Below, one piece after another: positions 1 through 11,497 of a DNA stretch of 64,000 bases. The translations under genes and the position numbers were made by a program. The stretch lies in NCBI GenBank assembly GCA_018350325.1, contig JAEVLN010000002.1, positions 248,001-312,000 on the forward strand, read 5' to 3'. The stretch's first letter is position 1. Every line of letters begins with the position of its first letter. This stretch comes from Globodera rostochiensis (taxonomy: Eukaryota; Nematoda; Chromadorea; Rhabditida; Heteroderidae). The notes under the pieces are model-generated. The model saw nothing but the letters and a program-made list of their open reading frames with translations. It made no database searches and was not told where the DNA came from.

Positions 1-557
1 TTTGGGGTTTTAGTGCCGATTTTGGATTTTTAATGCCTTTTTAGAGGCTTTTTAATCGCAAAGCTACAACTTAATGATAGTATCAACTTCCAAGAGCTTT
101 GATATGATAGGTATTTAAAAAAAATCACATGCTTTATAAATAACACAAAAAACGGGAAGATTATTCGTTTTTTAATGTTCATTTTTGATTAATTGATTTT
201 TATGCAAAATTATTATTGTTTTACATTTTTATGTCTTCCCAATTTAGATTGGCGAAACATTATGCTTTGTTTAAAACAAGGGTTAATATTGTTAAAAAAA
301 CATTTTTTAAATTTAGAATTGTAATATTTTCCATCCATTAATAAAATTTTATAAACTATTGTTATATATTTTATATATTTTAATAAAAAATAAAACATAT
401 TTTTTATCACATTTTTTTAAGCATTTCGGATGTTTGCACAGACTATTAAATTAATGCGTGTTTTTTTAATTCAATCAATTTTTTTAATATTTATATATCA
501 ATTTTTTAATAAAAATTTTTAAGAATTTTATATTTCTCAGTTTAAATTATTCTTAGC
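1..557. other. AT-rich intergenic DNA upstream of the first kinase-like gene
   Basis: I see no coding exon here. The stretch is very AT-rich with long A and T runs. The 5' end of the following gene lies immediately downstream. Confidence 0.5.
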
Positions 558-3320
558 ATGAATTGCATATTATTTCTGTTTTGTATAATTGAAATTGGAA
601 CAATTGTTAGGCTTGAAAACACTTGCCCTGCTTCAATTGTTTTTGCTGACGGTATAATTTTAATTTTTATTTAAATAAAAATATTATTCTTTAAAATAAA
701 AATAAAATTTCAGTTAATATATGGAAAGAGCGGGAATGGACAGGCAATTCGGGCAATTTGTTCATTAAAGCATTGACCAGGCCCATTTCGGTGGAGGAGG
801 ACAGTAAGGTACGGACGGAAATGTTTTAATATTTAAGGTTTTTTTATTAATAATGTTTTTAAATTATTTAATTCAATTGTTTGCCATTAATTCACAACTT
901 TTCTTTGACGAGAATAGGAATCCAAAAATACTCAAAAATGTTGGAATAAAACTTTTTTGTGTCGATAGACACTTAAAACACGATAAATTTACTCAAAATG
1001 TGCAAGAACCCGACAAAAGCCGATAAATAATGCAAAAAGAATTATTAAATAATTATTATTTTTAAAATGAGTTACAAAATATTTTAAATATTAATTTAAA
1101 GATTTACTTTGGATGCGTTTTGGACTTCCCAAATCATTATGAAAAGCTTGGATACAAAAAAAGGGTGGCAATCAAAGTGGTAATGTTCAGGGGCAACGAT
1201 TATTACAAGTCCGAAAATATGATGAAACATGAAGTGGACATTTTGAAGCTGTCCACACAAAGAAGCGCCAAATATGTCGTCAAATTAATTGACTCGTAAT
1301 TATTTTTATGCAAATTAATTAACAAAGCTCTGCCCATTTTGATCAGACTCATTTATCTTGGGCTTCTGATCAGAGTCGTTGATTTCATCATAATATTGGT
1401 ATTTATATGACATTATTTTTTAATTACGCTTTGATCATTATCAAGCCTTAATCTGATCAGATTATGTTCAACGTTATCTTGAGCTCTGATCAGGGGCGTT
1501 GATGTCATGATCATATTATTGATATTTTATATGCCTTATTTTTTAATATAATCTGCTCACGATCATAGCCCAGACCAGGCCCAGGGATGTCTCGGAAAAA
1601 CTCAACGGCAAACCGATTCAAAAAGCCCGCAAAATTGTCAAAACCCGGCAGTTCAAATTACCCAATAAATCTTGCTCACATTTAAGCTTAACGTTACCCA
1701 ATTCTTTGGTTATGGTAATGGAATTGGGTGATCAGTCGTTAAATCATCAATTAAAGCTGTTTAAAGCGGAGTGGAAGCAGCATGAAGATTTAGAAACAAT
1801 TAATTTCGATATAAAATCGATTTTGTTACAAATGGTCGTGGCTTTACAAGACTTGCATCGATGTGAGAAAAGTTATTTAATTTAAAGTTTTTTAAAGAAC
1901 AATTTTTATTTATAAAATGTTTTTCAAATATAATGAAAAAGTCGAATTTGCCAAACAAACATATTGTAAATTTTAGAGATTTTGAAAAAAAAAACTTGGT
2001 AACATTTCAATTTAATTACAAATTTTTTATTTTTACATTTAGTCGCTGTCCATTTGGCTCTGAAATCCGAAAATTGGCTTTATGTATTCAGAGATGGCAA
2101 ACAATTATTGGTACTGATCGATTTCCAGACAAGTATTCTTGTACAAATGGATGGGCGAGTTGACTCCAGCACCGAGCACAAGCAGTCCCAGCTTAGGCAT
2201 TTTTTAAATAAAATTTTATTAAATTGTATTTAAAAATCGATGCAGCGCACTTTATTCTAAATTTAAGAAAAATAGATAAGATAAAAAATCATTGTTTTTA
2301 AATTTTAATAGGGCATTTATGTGCAAGACAAAAACAGGTCGAACCAATCTGCCTAGAAGCCAACGTTTTGCGAGTCCGGAACATAGAAAATTTTGTGAAA
2401 ATCCGGCTGAAAATGAGGTAAATAAACATTTTATGTAAAAAAATTTTTAATATAAAACTATAATTTAATGATTTTGACTTTTGTTTTATTTATAAAAGTT
2501 GGCAAATTTAATTTTGTAATTTTGTAAAGAATTTTGTTTATTTTCATCAATTTGGTAATTTTGATTGGCGTTAATTAATTTTCAATACCCTCTAGGGTAA
2601 AATTATTAGAGACTTTCCACACGGGTAATATAAGTAATTAGAGACTGGGTAATTAATTTTCGATACTCTCCTAGGGTGGGTAATTATTAGAAACTGGGTA
2701 ATAATTAAAGGATATACGGTAAATGCCATCTTTGCAGATTACTGTACAAACGGACATTTGGTCGCTTGGCATTTTGTTGCTCGAAATTCTTGCTAAAACG
2801 CCTCAAATTGATGCAATTTGTCGTACACATAAACGCCATCGAGTTTGTAAACAGAATAATGATAGGCAAAATTTCAAAATTCTTCGAAATGCTTTTGTTG
2901 ACGACGAATTGGTGGCGGTGGTGCCCGGCGGCGATGAAAATGACCAAAACATTGACGACCAATTGAAGACGGCTGTCTCAATTTATTTTCCCCATTTGTA
3001 CGTGTTAATTGAGGTAAACAAAAATGTTATTTTATTTTTTAACACATAAAATAAATGTAATAAAAATAAAAATAATTAAAATTAAATTTAAATTTATTTA
3101 GCGAAATATTTCATTTATAAAGTAACTGACGATGAGTGTTTACATTAAGTTTAATTTAAATGCAAGGATTTATATAAAAAATAATTTTTTTTTATTCTCT
3201 ATCAAAGCAATATTTTTTAATTAAATTTGAATGATGCCATTTCTTTGACAGCAAATGTTATCAAATGATCCCGAAAGTCGTCCAACAACACAAATGCTAT
3301 TAAATGAATTGCAGAAATGA
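558..3320 (+). CDS. Secreted protein-kinase-like protein, predicted pseudokinase
   Basis: Eight exons join in phase: 558-651, 714-808, 1102-1295, 1579-1862, 2043-2184, 2312-2417, 2738-3013 and 3252-3320, giving about 419 aa. The N-terminus is a hydrophobic signal-peptide-like segment (MNCILFLFCIIEIG). A degenerate Gly loop (YFGCV, about 65-69) precedes VAIK (Lys88) and a helix-C Glu (KHEV, Glu107). The catalytic loop reads VHLALKSEN, so the Asp of HxDxKxxN is Ala at about 228. The DFG position reads DFQ (Asp249). An SPE (about 291) stands for APE, TDIWSLG gives subdomain IX, and the C-terminus has the subdomain XI-like DPESRPT. Fold and family are clear; loss of the catalytic Asp suggests a pseudokinase (inference). 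The paralogue at 6496-9896 shares the layout. The exon 3/4 acceptor (CCAG at 1578) and the exon 5 donor (GTCCCA) are weak and were chosen by phase. Confidence 0.78.
1320..1575. repeat. TGATCAG-rich duplicated segment in intron 3
   Basis: Two similar blocks of roughly 120 bases, each with several TGATCA palindromes and a shared order of words (CTGATCAG, GCGTTGAT, ATATGCC/ATATGAC, TTATTTTTTAAT), lie inside the intron between exons 3 and 4 of the first kinase-like gene. Confidence 0.5.
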
Positions 3321-3557
3321 TCAAAAGAAGGCATTTTTTATGAATTTTAGTTATATTCTTATTCGATGCCAATTTTATAGTTAATGTAAACACAAAAATG
3401 TATAGTTTTTGTTAATCGTTTTCTTATCGTTTTCTTGTGTTTTATAGTTATAAAAAAATGTTCTGCAAAATTTTAGCAACTTTTAAATTACGTCAACAAA
3501 AATAATTCGTTCACTATGAATGGCATCCTTAGTTTGATGCAAAAAATCGGGTTTGGG

Positions 3558-3728
3558 TAGGGTTCAGCCCCGTCCCTGAACCCCGACTTTTTTTAGTTTC
3601 CCCGACCACGTATTTTTTGAATTTTTCGGGGTTTTTGCTGGGGAAAACCCCAAACCCCGACTTTTTTGGTCGGGGACGAAAACCCCAACCCCGACTTTTC
3701 CCGCCCGAGGGGTCGGGGCTGAACCCTA
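3558..3728. mobile_element. Small inverted-repeat element, TAGGGTT family (copy 1)
   Basis: The ends are mirror images: TAGGGTTCAGCCCC at the left and GGGGCTGAACCCTA at the right. The body is rich in CCCGAC/TCGGGG words and has no coding capacity. GTTTGG follows the right end, and a similar GTTTGGG precedes the left end, an imperfect target duplication. The copy at 27167-27279 has the same layout and a perfect duplication. Confidence 0.65.
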
Positions 3729-4116
3729 GTTTGGAGAGATCCGGACCCTCTGATTCCGACTCTGACTACCGAGATCGGCATTGACCGGGTTCAGGATTTC
3801 AAAAACCGGCATAATCTCTTCCGATCTCGCTCTCTATCCCAACTTTAACATTAAATTTTAACTTTTTTTTTTGTTTACTTAGACCAGTTTATATTGCCCG
3901 ATTAAAACAAAAGCTTTTTTTTGATATTGCACTGCTTAACTAATTCATTTTCCGATTTTAACCGATCACCGCGACATTATTAACACATTCGCATTTAAAA
4001 TGAATCCACCATTTTAGGGGGGGGCACAAAATTCGGGTGATGAATTGAACATTTGGATTTAAATTCCATCAAAAAAAAGGCATGCCAGCGCCACACTTTT
4101 GTTTGGTCAACGCATT

Positions 4117-4858
4117 TCATTTTGTTGGCACGGGACAATTAAAGTATCCGCCACAGTGATGTACACATTCGTAGTATTCCGTGGTGCATCTGTGCACGCA
4201 TTTGGGTGACGGAGGGGCCCATTCACCGCACAGGAACATGCAGCCATCGTATTCACCGTAGCATTGTTCACAGCACGGTTTGCTTCAAAATGTAACAAAA
4301 ATAAAATTGATTAAAAATTTTATTTGCTGATTTGGACATTTAATGATAATGATCAGATCTTTCTGGTCACTAAGCGAATTGATTTGATCGGTCTGCGGTG
4401 TAAGTCTAAGAGTCATATGATCAGAAAATGAACAGGCTCTCAGAAATATGAGAGATTGGTGAAGAAACAAAAAAAAATTTGCTTCAAAGTAGCTGATTTA
4501 GACATTTAATGATAATGATCAGAATAAACATATTAGTCATACGATTTGGTGGTTTGAACTTTTGGTAAAGATTTGGTGCTCTAGGGCGTTGATTTTTTAA
4601 AATAAAATGTATTGTCGTGATTTGATTTTGACCATAAAACAATTTCTTTGGTATTGATCAAAACATGATCAGATTTTCTGTTTATTCAATGAAACCCACA
4701 AAAAAACGATCCGATCGACACATTCTCAAAACCGATCAGATCCGGGTAACTAAATCATTTAATAATCAGAAAAAAAGCAACTTTTTTTGGCCTTCAGCAA
4801 CGGTAATGAATGACGCAATCAACAAAAGTACGGTGACCAGGAGCTGGAACATGAACAT
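4117..4858 (-). CDS. Small secreted cysteine-rich protein (10 Cys)
   Basis: There are two exons on the - strand. Exon 1 (4858-4782) encodes MFMFQLLVTVLLLIASFITV followed by AEGQK, a classic signal peptide. Exon 2 (4282-4117) starts in the matching phase and encodes a mature domain of about 55 residues with ten cysteines, spaced CC-x2-C-x6-C-x3-C-x8-C-x3-C-x6-C-x3-C-x5-C and ending in VPTK. The intron (4283-4781) is rich in TGATCA words. An even cysteine number in a short secreted domain suggests a disulfide-stabilised extracellular peptide. I do not recognise the family, and no enzymatic motif is present. It lies between two secreted kinase-like genes on the opposite strand. The start is the first of two in-frame ATGs two codons apart. 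Confidence 0.72.
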
Positions 4859-6495
4859 CTTCAGAAGCGAATACTGCAAAAACAATTTGTTTTAAAATGT
4901 TTGATGAATTTATTTGTAAATTTAAAATTGTATTAATTTTTCAAATAAATTTTACATTTTTGCGTTTTAGATTTTAGAAAACTGTAAATTTCTTTGAAAA
5001 TTAAGAAAATGATTATTTGCCTTTTAAATAGTGAGGCCGAGACGGCGCCTCGAGGGCTGGCGGGAATTTGAGCAAAGATTGCAGCCATTACATTTTGTCA
5101 TTTATATAAATGGAGTTGGTGATTAATAATAATAATGTTAAAAGCACTGAAAATACACGAAATGGTAAATGCCACGGAATACGAAGAGATTGTAAATTTA
5201 AAAAAAAACAATGTTTGGTTTGTTTATAGAGCGTCTCGACTTTTGGTCGATTAACAAAAAAAAAATTTCAACACAAAAAAAAAGATTGTTAAAAAAAGAA
5301 AAAAATTGCTAACAATATGATTTGTGTTGAGATAATTTTTGTTGGGTACGGCGAGCACGGAAATTCTTGTTCAAGAAATGCAAAATTTGTAATATTTTAG
5401 CAAATTGTAAAATAAAAGCATTTAAAAAGAATTAAATGAATAAAATTTTGAATAATTTAAATTTAATGTTTTTCGCTTTTTGGTGCTGTTTGTTTGCACT
5501 TAATTATTTGTTTACCGACATATTATTTTTTTTGCCAGACAAAAATTTATTTATGTTTATATCTTTCGAAGAGATTTGATTTAATCGTTAATCGATTAAA
5601 CGTTTTTATTAAAATCATGTTTAAATAGCAATCTCTCGTTTAATTTTATCATACTTTTACCTATTTTTTAAATAGGTGATTTTTAAAAAGTAAAGATAAC
5701 AATTTATAAAATCTTTTTTCTTAAGGGTATTTTTCAAAAACTAAATCCAAACTTAAAATCAAGCAAAATAAAATTCCAGAATTTTTGCACTTTGAAAAAC
5801 ATGAGTGAAATTTTTACAAAAAAAAAATTTAAAACATAAATTTTTGGGAATTTTTAAAAAAATGCCAAAATAGGTTTTATAAGTGCTAAACAGTTCGCTC
5901 CAAAAAATGCTCTTGAAAATTATAAATACCATATATTGCTCTGTTTAAATTAAAAATACCTATTTTAATCTTTTACTACATTTATGCCCTTTTTGTATAT
6001 TGATAAATAAAAATTTCCTATCAATAAATTAATATTCATGGTAATATTGAATTGGATTTTCTTAAGCGCATTATTATTAGTTATTGTTTAAAAATCAATT
6101 TTATTTAAAATTCTTTTATTTTAGCGCAGTTTAATAAAAATATATATCCAGGGTGACCCCATCTAACCATTTTTTTATGTACAATTTCTTAACAAAAACG
6201 TTAAAAATTATAAAAAAATTTCCCGACGACGCCGTCGGACCCACCCAACAACAAAATCCAAGATTAGATATGGCCTAAAACCCAAAAATCAACTGCTGAT
6301 TTTGATTGTGCCCAAGCATTTAGTCATTTTCTAAGTGAGTGAAATAGAACAAATAAAGTTTTCGCATTAATTCGTATATTTAGACGCTTAAAAAAATATT
6401 CCTAATTTTTTCCTGATTTTTGCATAGTTGATCCAGATTTTTGGGCTTTGCCGATGGCCTCCCTGTATACATCACAATTCATTTTAGAAAGTTTA
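4859..6495. other. Gene-free AT-rich interval
   Basis: No exon could be supported. A short GC-richer patch (about 5035-5070) lies upstream of the cysteine-rich gene on its strand and could be part of its promoter or an unrecognised element. The rest is A/T runs. Confidence 0.4.
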
Positions 6496-9400
6496 ATGCT
6501 TAAAATTATATTTTTAACATTAATTTGCCTCCTAAAAATTCGTGGAGACCCACAAAAATGTGGGGATTATGAAACCGGTGCTATGAATCGGCTGATACCA
6601 TACAAATCCTATAAGCCAAATGTGCACGGCGAATATCAGGAAATGCAGGTGCTCACAGCAAATGTGCCCATCAATTCTTCGGAACAGCATGGCACCCATG
6701 GACCGGCGGTATTTTATGCAAAATAAATAAACAATTAAACGAACAATTAAATTTTAAAAAATTTAATTTAATTCGGTTTACCTTCCACCGAGGGCGTTTT
6801 AGAATCCGGCATTTTATAAAAATACCTTTTTATGCAAGAAAAATTTTTATGTTTGATTTAGCACAGTTGATTATGGGTTTGAAATAATTCTAATAAATTT
6901 TAAAATTGCAAAGTTAATTTGGTATTTTCTAAAATTGTAGGTTATTGGGAACTTTTTGGAATTCGGAACCGGACATAAATGAGCCAAAAATGCAGATTAT
7001 TGTTCTCATTAAATTTAAAATCAAGATTTCGAAATTATACAATAAAATCATTTTTAAATTTAGCAAAGTATTTGATTAATATTTGAAAAAATATTTAGAT
7101 TTTTGTTGGTTATATGAAAACAACAGTTGGCACCAAAATCAAATGTGTTGCCGTTAAAATAGTGAATGAAATGGATGAATATGAAAATGCCCGCAATATA
7201 TCGGACCATTTTCAAAAAATTTTACCTCGTGAGAAGCGGTGGCATATTATTGAAATGATTGACGCGTAAAAACTTTGTTTATTATTAGTAAATAATGTTT
7301 AAAATATTGTTTATTTAAAGTTTTCCCATTATTTATAAAAACAATTTTGTTTAAATTATTTTATTTAATTTAAAAAAAAATTAAATAATGCGTTTTAGAG
7401 GCATTCGCTTGGATGTTGGTGACGCCGTACAGGGCATTTTGATCATGGAATTTGGCAGTTTAAACTTTTCGGACATGATTTATGAAAGTGCCTTGGGTTT
7501 TAACGACGATGAAAATGTTAGCCAAATGCTCAAGGGCATTGTAATAGCTCTGAATGAATTTCATCAAAGTAATTCTTAAATGAGAAATGCAATAAAAGAC
7601 CAAATAGGCTATTAAAAATTATATAAAACTAAATGGGCTAATACTTAATGTACGGGTTTGAAGATATTATTTTTTGTATTATTAAATTGATTGAATTTGA
7701 AGAACTCTTTTTCAACATTTAAAACGCCGTTATCTCTTGTTTTTGGCTATTAAATTTTCAACACATTCAAATCTTTGGGTAAATTCAAAGATTAGGATTT
7801 TCGAAAGGTTATTTTGGGCGTAAGGACCGATCTCCAGACCGGTGCAATAACTTGAGCTTTTGAATGGCTTTAAGCATGCCTGAATCGGTTAAGTTGTTTA
7901 GTTATTGCTCCGGTCTGTATTAGAGATCAAACCGATCGCGATTCTCAATCAAAATTTACCATTTTTGTCATAGTTGCGATGCATTTGGATGTAAAGCCAG
8001 ACAATTTTTTGCTTGTACGCAATGAAATTGAAATACAAAAATTTTTGGTGACAAAAGAGCGAATAACAACGGATTTATGGAAAATTGCCGATTTTAATGG
8101 TGCGCAACTTCTCCAATCGTCGCCCGAAGAAAATGGCCAAAAGATTGCCGCTAACTTTCACAATTGGCCCGAAATCCGAATCAATTCCGCGCTTTACAAC
8201 AGTCCAGAATATTTTACATGTGAAATTGTAAATGTTTGGTTAAAAAATATTATTAAAATTATTAATGTTTAAAAATATTTTTATTGTTAAATTTTTTTGA
8301 AATTTATGCACTTTTTTAGGTGTCACAAAAAACGGACATTTGGTCCGTTGGCATTATCATACACGAACTACTTTTAGCTCATCGTTTTTATGCACAACGC
8401 CATTTCAATGCAAATGTTCGTAAATTAGTTAATGAAAATTCATAATTCTAAATAAAGAACACGGACTTGAGAACTGATCGAGATTTATGATCGAGAATTT
8501 CGAACTACTCGACCGAAAAACAAAAGATTTCGATCGAGAATCTCGATCGATCCGTTTCTCTAACACTAGAAAATGAAAATTAATTTGCAACACAATTATT
8601 TTTTGATTTAAATAATTTTAATTCAAATTCATCCGTTTACAAGATTAGTCCCTATTAAAATTTAATTATAAAGTAATTGAAAAAAATAAATTAAAGTTGA
8701 AAAAAAAGTTTAAAAATGTGTGGCAATTTTTGCCATAATTTTAATTAACTAAATAAAACACTTTTAAACAAATTTAGCCTCAAAAGAGCGAAATTTATGC
8801 ACAACTCGAAGCAATAGCTGATCTGTTCAGAGGCTTTTCGATAAAATTAAACAAAAACCCAAAACAATTTGCCATAAACAAACAAATCAAATATTTTTCG
8901 GACAAAAAAAGTTGGTTGACCCGTTATTACGATGCTCTCACACACATTTTGCACATTTGGAGTGAATTTCCAAAAACGGCCGTGCTCATTGGCGTAAGTT
9001 GCTTTTTAACATGAAAATATCGTAAAATATAAAAGGGATTGGGAATTCCAACATTTTTTGGGTCTACTTCCGATCGTCGAAAAATTTTGGGACCCCGAAA
9101 TTCCGACTTTCCGACATTTTTGGGGTCTAATTCCGATCGTCGAAAAATTTTGGGACCCCGAAATTCCGACTTTCCGACATTTTTGGGGTCAAAATTCCGA
9201 TCGCTGAAACATATCGAGACCCCGAAATTCCGATTTCCGACTTTTCAACATTTTTGGGGTTGTTAGCGCCCATCACACTGGTATGTAAAAAAATTTCAAG
9301 CACATTTTTTAAAGGTTTTTGGAGATCCATTTAACAACTAAAAAAAATTTAATATACCGTTGAGAATTTAATAATTAAATCAAAATTGATTTTAAGAACT

Positions 9401-9896
9401 TTTTTTATAACAAACTGTTTAAAATTTGATAAACAACAGAATAGAGAGCCAGGAATTTTGAAAATCTAGGACCAAAGGATTAGTTGAAAACTTAATCATT
9501 AATTTTTTTTAAATTCTGTTGAATTTATAGAATTTATTGGGCCCAAATCGAACGTTTCGAATGACCACCAACGGCATTTTGGATTATATTGGAGGCCGTT
9601 GCGTTCCGGCAGAAATTAAACAGGCACAAAATGTTCGACAATTTGCAATGTTCAACCACATTTTGGTCGGAGAATTTGAGCAAATGTTGGATGCATGGCG
9701 CATTGAGTTGGAGCAGCGTTCCGGTGATGAACATCAACAACAACAACGACAAGAGGAACATCAAAAAGTTGAAAATTTGGAAAAATTGATGAAAACAGCG
9801 ATTAAAAAACAGCAAAAAATTCATGAGACGCTTAAGAAATGCCGTAAACTATGCATTTCGATAAAATATCGGTATCGAAAAATATCGAATTCCTAA
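6496..9896 (+). CDS. Secreted protein-kinase-like protein with catalytic Asp retained
   Basis: Seven exons join in phase: 6496-6708, 7099-7265, 7399-7568, 7974-8227, 8320-8415, 8778-8993 and 9531-9896, giving about 493 aa. The signal-peptide-like start is MLKIIFLTLICLLKIRG; an in-frame ATG 16 codons upstream is less signal-like. Visible kinase features are IFVGYM (Gly loop), VAVK (Lys91), MHLDVKPDN with Asp189, ADFNG at the DFG position (Asp223), SPE, and TDIWSVG. No clear helix-C Glu is visible. The last exon adds a C-terminal lobe end and a Gln/Lys-rich, coiled-coil-like tail (about 410-493). It is paralogous to the 558-3320 gene, with matching intron positions around the Gly loop and catalytic loop. 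It could be an active kinase, but the DFN(G) change makes that uncertain. The final codons run into a TATCG-rich repeat, so the C-terminus may be recently extended. Confidence 0.78.
7745..7935. repeat. Dispersed repeat with AAGCTT/ccggtctg words (intron 3)
   Basis: The segment contains GACCGGTGCAATAAC, a sequence resembling GAATGGCTTTAAGCATGCCTG, and TTATTGCTCCGGTCTG. The same words in the same order recur at 11105-11370, 39893-40085 and 48690-48890, marking a dispersed family. It lies inside an intron of the second kinase-like gene. Confidence 0.5.
8455..8572. mobile_element. Small palindromic element, GATCGAGATTCTCGATC family (copy 1)
   Basis: A non-coding palindromic segment contains several GATCGAGA/TCTCGATC words and ends in GATCCGTTTCTCTA. 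It lies in the intron between exons 5 and 6 of the second kinase-like gene. Relatives are at 12680-12780, 15294-15381, 48617-48667 and 63479-63566. Confidence 0.5.
9047..9262. repeat. 63-bp tandem repeat in last intron of kinase-like gene 2
   Basis: A unit of about 63 bp, built on ACATTTTTGGGGTC, TTCCGATCGTCGAAAAAT and GGACCCCGAAATTCCGAC, occurs about 3.5 times head to tail. Because 63 is divisible by three the array stays open in some frames, but it is bounded by a donor (8994) and an acceptor (9530), so it is intronic. Confidence 0.7.
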
Positions 9897-9985
9897 CATT
9901 TTTCCGATACGATATATCGAACGATATTTCGATATAAATATCGCGATATTTTTATCGAAATATCGTATCGTGCCGAGCACTAATA
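9853..9985. repeat. TATCG/CGATA-rich palindromic block
   Basis: Dense TATCGATA-like palindromes (TCGATATAAATATCGCGATA and similar) begin inside the last codons of the kinase-like gene and continue downstream. Similar blocks are at 21670-21740, 22350-22380 and 50270-50390. Confidence 0.55.
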
Positions 9986-11497
9986 CTGACGACAAATTTG
10001 TCGTTTATCGTTTGTCTCTGTCGTTTGTCGTTCGTAATTGTGATTGGCCCCTGCTGGCCATTCATTTTGTCCATCGGTCTTGCTCCTTTTGGACACATTT
10101 TGCGCCGCAAACTTACAGGGTTTTTTGCCTCGGGTTTGGAAAAATGTTCGAGTCGGTTTCGTGCTTTGAGGTCTGAAATCTCCCGAGTTTTGAGTGTTCA
10201 ATAAGCAACCCTTGGGGGGGGGGGGTATTGTGCACTTACTAAATAAGGATGGAACCGCTTCCGGTCCGAATCCCACTCCAGCCAAAACTTCCCGAATCCC
10301 CTGCACGTCTTCAGTACGGAACTGAATTGGCACTCAGAGTGGGATTCTGACCAGTAGCCAAAAAATGCAATAAAATTTGAATTTTTCTTGCCAAGGTTTT
10401 TTTTATAAAAAACAATAAAAAATTCTAATTTTTTCTTTATTTTTAGGCGCCTTTTGCAATTTTTCTTGCCTAAAGTAGCAGCCCTACTGATTAATAATTT
10501 CCTCACTATTTTTGCTATGAACCCAGATTTTGACCACTATTTGGGCACTTTTTCGCCACTATTTAGTTTTCGAAATCTTTCTTAACTAAAAATCTTATCC
10601 CTACAAATCATATACCAATCGACTCCTCGCCTGGTTCAAGGACAAATATTATGGTTTCTAATAGCTCAAATTTTATGAATTTTGTCAACTTTGAGAGCTA
10701 TAAGTTTGCTCAGAGTCGAGAAGTGATGCAAAATTTAGCCTAAAAAATCATTCAAAAATAATGAATTTTGATAAATTACGGTGACGGCACCGCTAGCCGA
10801 AGGGCATCAGTGTGAAATAAAAATTTACTGATAAAATGCAATTTTTGCACTAATTTTAACATCGCAAATTTATGGGGTGGGGACACATCGAATTGTTAAA
10901 TGAAGGGCAATGATTGCAAAATCACACATATAAATGAAATTAAGAAGTGATAAGACATCCCTCCAAATTTAATGCTTGCCATACTTTTCTCAACCGTCAC
11001 TTGGCTCAGGTTCGCGGCGGCTAAATGATTGAAATTTAATAATTATTTTATAAAAATATTTAAATAAAACAAAAGAATTATTTCCGGAACTTATGTGTTT
11101 GAACGGCTACCGAACTGAATCCAGACCGGTCCGGCTACCAGAACGTTCGGTTACAGACTGTTTGCCTACTATTTTTAACCGCTCAGACATTCTTAAAGCC
11201 ATTCGAAGGCTCTTGACGAGATGAAGCTAATATTAAGTTAAGCCTTTAGGATAGTTAGAGCAGAAAACTTGTAAAAATCCCGATTTGGGGCTTCTGGTCA
11301 TAGTTTGACTTTTGTCTAATCACAAAGCTTTCATTTAATGTAGTTCCATCTCTTGAGAGCGGGCCGGTCTGGTTTTTTTCTAAGATTCGTAATCTACGCC
11401 TCCAACAATCCCGAAAACATTTTTAAATAAATAAAAATTTTGCTCAAACAAGGTATTATCGAAATTAAGTCCGATTAATAAATTTTTGGATTAAAAT
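9986..11497. other. Gene-free interval with dispersed repeats
   Basis: No exon could be supported. The interval holds a TTGTCGTTTGTCGTTC-type patch (9985-10040), a poly-G run near 10208-10225, a pair of inverted GGGATTC words (10270-10350), and a copy of the AAGCTTT/ccggtctg dispersed repeat (11105-11370). Confidence 0.45.
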
